Source of the DNA: Clitoria ternatea
Lineage: Eukaryota; Streptophyta; Magnoliopsida; Fabales; Fabaceae
Direction of reading: 5' to 3'
NCBI GenBank assembly: GCA_037962975.1
Contig: CM075676.1
Coordinates: 95,426,001 to 95,490,000, forward strand
DNA: 64,000 bases
Numbering within the stretch: position 1 is the first letter of the stretch; every line of letters starts with the position of its first letter. Made by a program: the position numbers and the translations under genes. This document shows, piece by piece, positions 61,201 through 64,000 of the stretch. Under the pieces are notes generated by a model. The model saw only the letters and a program-made list of their open reading frames with translations. It searched no databases and was not told the origin of the DNA.

Positions 61201-62741
61201 GCCTATCATATATGATGACAAAGGAGTTGGAATTGATTGAATAGTTTCGCGATCTAAATCTGGCAGTAACACCTAAAAGAGGGAGCCTTATGGTTGGAAT
61301 GTTAAGAATTTCCAATGATTTCCTGGAACAAGTCAAAGAAGCTCAAGCCAATGACCAGGAATTACAAGATCTAGCAAAAAAGACAAAAGAAGGAGTCTCA
61401 GAGTTTAGCAAAGATGAACATGGGGTGATCAGGTATCAACAGAGACTCTGTATTCCAGTCAACACAGATCTTAAAAGATCCATCCTGGATGAAGTACACA
61501 AAAGCAAATACAGTATCCACCCAGGATCAACCAAGATGTATCAGGACTTGAAGAAATTATTCTGGTGGCAAGGAATGAAAAGGGATATCGCTGAGTATGT
61601 AACAGCTTGCCTGATGTGTCAGAAGGTAAAGGCGGAACAACAACGACCAAGTGGGACCCTTCGTCCTTTGGATATTCCAGAATGGAAATGGGATGAGATT
61701 GCTATGGACTTCGTTACTGGATTTCCCAGAACATCAGCCGGATATGATGCTATTTGGGTAATCGTGGATCGATTAACAAAGACCGTTCACTTTATTCCTA
61801 TCAATATGAAGTATTCCCTAGAGAAACTCACCCAGATCTATATCAAGGAAATCGTACGGTTACATGGGACATCCACTGCAATTGTGTCTGACCGAGATCC
61901 TCGTTTCACATCACAGTTTTGGAAGAGCCTGCAACAAGCTCTAGGAACTCGTCTGAAATTAAGTTCCGCATACCACCCACAGACAGACGGACAATCGGAA
62001 AGGACGATCAAGACTCTTGAAGATCTGTTGCGTCTTTGTGTCTTGGAACATGGTGGAAGTTGGAAAAAATATCTCCCACTTATTGAGTTTACTTACAACA
62101 ACAGCTATCATGCTAGCATCGGAATGGCCCCTTATGAAGCTTTATATGGAAGGAAATGTCGTACACCTTTGTGTTGGAATGAGACGGGTGAGAAGACAAT
62201 AATTGGACCAGATATTGTTCAGAAGACTACAGAACAAGTCCAAAGGATTCAAATGGCAATGAAGGCTTCGCAAGATAGACAAAAGAGTTACTACGACAAA
62301 CGTCGGAAGCCATTGGAGTTTGAGGAGGGAGATCATGTATTTCTCAAAGTTACCCCTACCACTGGAGTAGGAAGAGCTTTGAAGGCCAAGAAGTTAAGCC
62401 CCAGATACGTAGGACCCTATCAGATTCTGCAAAAGATAGGAACTCATGCGTACCGTATTGCTCTGCCACCCGAGTTGACAAACCTTCACAATGTATTTCA
62501 TGTCTCTCAACTCCACAAATATGTACCAAGCCCTGATCATGTTCTAAGTCCCGATCAATTTGTTCTGAAAGAAAACCTTACCTTTGAAGCATCGTCGGTT
62601 AAGGTTGCTGACCGACATCTTAAACAACTAAGAGGCAAGGAAATCCCTTTGGTCAAGGTAGTTTGGAGTCAAACAGATGATGGGGATGCTACTTGGGAAA
62701 TTGAGGAGAAAATGAGAGAATTGTACCCTCAATTGTTTTAA
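58266..62741 (+). pseudogene. Chromodomain gypsy gag-pol with five in-frame stops
   Basis: One frame holds from ATG 58266 to the stop at 62741 with no evident frameshift. It is interrupted by TGA 58599, TAG 58800, TGA 60375, TGA 60684 and TAG 61242. Gag has the PTQFKGGFDPEGAQLWIEHL core and two knuckles; CTICGRTGHRDVDC is canonical, while CYICGGPHMAVNC is one residue short. Protease reads YDSRATHSF, with arginine for the usual active-site glycine. RT has RYPFPRIDDLMDQL and FIDDILVYS. RNase H has YCDASRQGLG. Integrase has the HHCC finger, MDFVTGFP, VSDRDPRFTS and HPQTDGQSERT. A C-terminal chromodomain (DRHLKQLRGKEIPLVKVVW ... ATWEIEEKM) suggests chromatin-targeted integration in intact relatives. 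This copy cannot make a polyprotein. Confidence 0.93.
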
Positions 62742-62766
62742 CTTTGAATTTCGGGATGAAATTTCT

Positions 62767-62781
62767 AAAAGGGGGGGAGAA
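62767..62781 (+). promoter_or_regulatory. Polypurine tract
   Basis: AAAAGGGGGGGAGAA directly precedes the 3' LTR at 62782. Confidence 0.85.
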
Positions 62782-64000
62782 TGTAACATCCCTATTTTTA
62801 GAAACAGTTTTACCCTTGTAATTTTTGAATTATGGAAGGTTTGTAAGTAAGAATAAGTCAATATATACCCTATGGATGGTCTGTGGTATCTCAGAAATGT
62901 CATTTTTATGCATAATAATGGAATTTATATGGACCATTAGTGAAATTATGCAAAAACCGAGTGAAAAAGGGCTCTGTTCTGAGTAATAGAGAGAAATTCC
63001 AAGTGAACAATTAGCTATTCCGAGTGAAGGATGGAATTCCGAGTCAGTGTCATGTTTTCCGAGTAAAACATGACTGAGAGGGCTACCACCGAGTGGAGTC
63101 CTGACCTGAGAAGCAATTCTGAGTGAAGTGTGTTCAAGAGAACCATTTCTGGGTGAAATTCCGAGTCAAAACACCCTGGAATGACTCGTTTCCGAGTCAA
63201 ACCTTGCCCAATGCTTCTTTTCCGAAGGAAATTTCTCTGATTGAAGCATTCCGAGTGAAAGAATGCATATATACTTATGTTTATGTTGATTTGATGCTTC
63301 CTACCGACTGGAATGTGTTGTGGAATCAATTGGGAAGGATTCCAAATGGTTTCGTATGTGTTTTGCTTAGGAAACCGAGTGGAAAATGGTAGAGGGAGCC
63401 CATTCCGAGAGAAATGTAAGAGGTTGAACCATTTCCGAGTGAGATATACTCTACTGGACCAAAACCGAGTGAGACTCGTATGTGTAGGTCTTGTTCCGAG
63501 AGGTAATGGCTTAAATAAACCTTAATTTGGAAATATAGTTGAAGAAGTTGGTCTAAGCCGAGTGAACCAAGTGAATGAAGACTCGGATTTCCGAGTGAAA
63601 ACTCTGAGAAAGAGAGAACTCGGTCTGGACAGATATTACCGAGTGAAAAACCGAGTACCTGAGTCGGTTTCAAAGGAATTCCGAGCGAGGACTTGAAGAC
63701 TCGCTCAAGCGAGTCGGATTCCGCTTGAGCGAGAAGGACCCCTGATGCATATTTCTCTACTTCGCTCAAGCGAGCAAATCACGCTCAAGCGAGCCTTGTA
63801 TTTGTTGGCTCGGAAGAAGAATTCCAGTCGGCATAGTGGTTAACCGAGTGGAATTTTCACTCGGTATTCAGTGTCAGTTTTGCGTGTTGACTTCAATTTT
63901 GTCTTTTAATGCTTATTTTAATTCAATCATGCGCACTATAGCTAGTAGGCGGCCAGAAATGGGCACTGACATAGCCTACCTCCTTATTTAAATCTCCACT
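62782..64000 (+). repeat. 3' LTR, first 1219 bp (cut by window end)
   Basis: It matches 54168-55386 base for base in spacing with about eleven substitutions. It includes the forward motif block (62950-63860) and the palindrome cluster (63701-63795). One palindrome is intact here but damaged (CGCTCAAGAGAG) in the 5' LTR. Confidence 0.95.

Larger units (their letters stand above)
54168..64000 (+). mobile_element. Ty3/gypsy chromodomain element (Tekay/Del-like) with giant LTRs, runs off the window
   Basis: The 5' LTR (54168-58098), tRNA-Met primer site, gag-pol (58266-62741), polypurine tract and first 1219 bp of the 3' LTR are present. Over the shared 1219 bp the LTRs show about 11 substitutions and no net indel (0.9%), so insertion was recent, of the order of 0.3-0.7 million years. 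It landed in a LINE fragment. The LTRs would make up about 7.9 of about 12.5 kb. The expected TSD partner (GGCTT at 54163-54167) lies beyond the window. Confidence 0.95.

Overview
This is a plant nuclear window, most likely from a dicot and probably a legume (the legume part is a weak inference from the style of the repeats). It is very AT-rich. It holds an R2R3-MYB gene with the standard plant exon layout, GT-AG introns, MITEs, long TA runs, and a large load of LTR retrotransposons. No rRNA, tRNA, CRISPR or bacterial-type operon was seen.

Two host genes can be supported. On the minus strand, exons at 5472-5359, 4466-4364, 3543-3363 and 1106-1058 join in phase into a 148-residue lysine-rich protein of unknown function. 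Its last intron holds a non-autonomous LTR element (1174-3152), whose 5' LTR contains two MITEs. On the plus strand, 44375-45819 encodes a 364-residue R2R3-MYB factor of the MYB36/RAX type with three exons. A PPR fragment (6040-6277), a FAR1-like fragment inside a long-inverted-repeat element (about 40.2 kb) and a LINE RNase H fragment (about 54 kb) are decayed coding relics.

The centre is a nested pile of retroelements. A minus-strand Ty1/copia element (9017-34573, target duplication TATAA) was split by a solo LTR (10112-30650, TCAGC/TCAGT). That LTR was then hit three times: by a second solo LTR of its own family (11312-13814, ATACG), by a very young Tat-type Ty3/gypsy element (13953-25547, CCATC; two mismatches between 811-bp LTRs), and by a solo LTR of a second giant-LTR family (26468-30445, GTGCA). 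The Tat element carries dual RNase H domains, a 59-bp tandem array and an antisense spliced gene with its own TATA box.

To the right, 34.6-44 kb is mostly non-coding with MITEs, a solo LTR (35530-36047) and microsatellites. From 48.1 to 53.3 kb lies a broken copia element whose gag and pol point in opposite directions. From 54168 to beyond the window end runs a chromodomain Ty3/gypsy element (Tekay/Del-like) with 3.93-kb LTRs. Its gag-pol frame has five nonsense codons but no evident frameshift.

The most unusual signal is a short motif, TCACTCGGAA (reverse complement TTCCGAGTGA), present in dozens of copies in the LTRs of two different families. In the giant-LTR family it is arranged in two opposed blocks around a candidate splice donor. 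A matching acceptor lies 10 bp before the gag start, which suggests a leader intron of about 2.6 kb that removes the inverted block and the primer-binding site.
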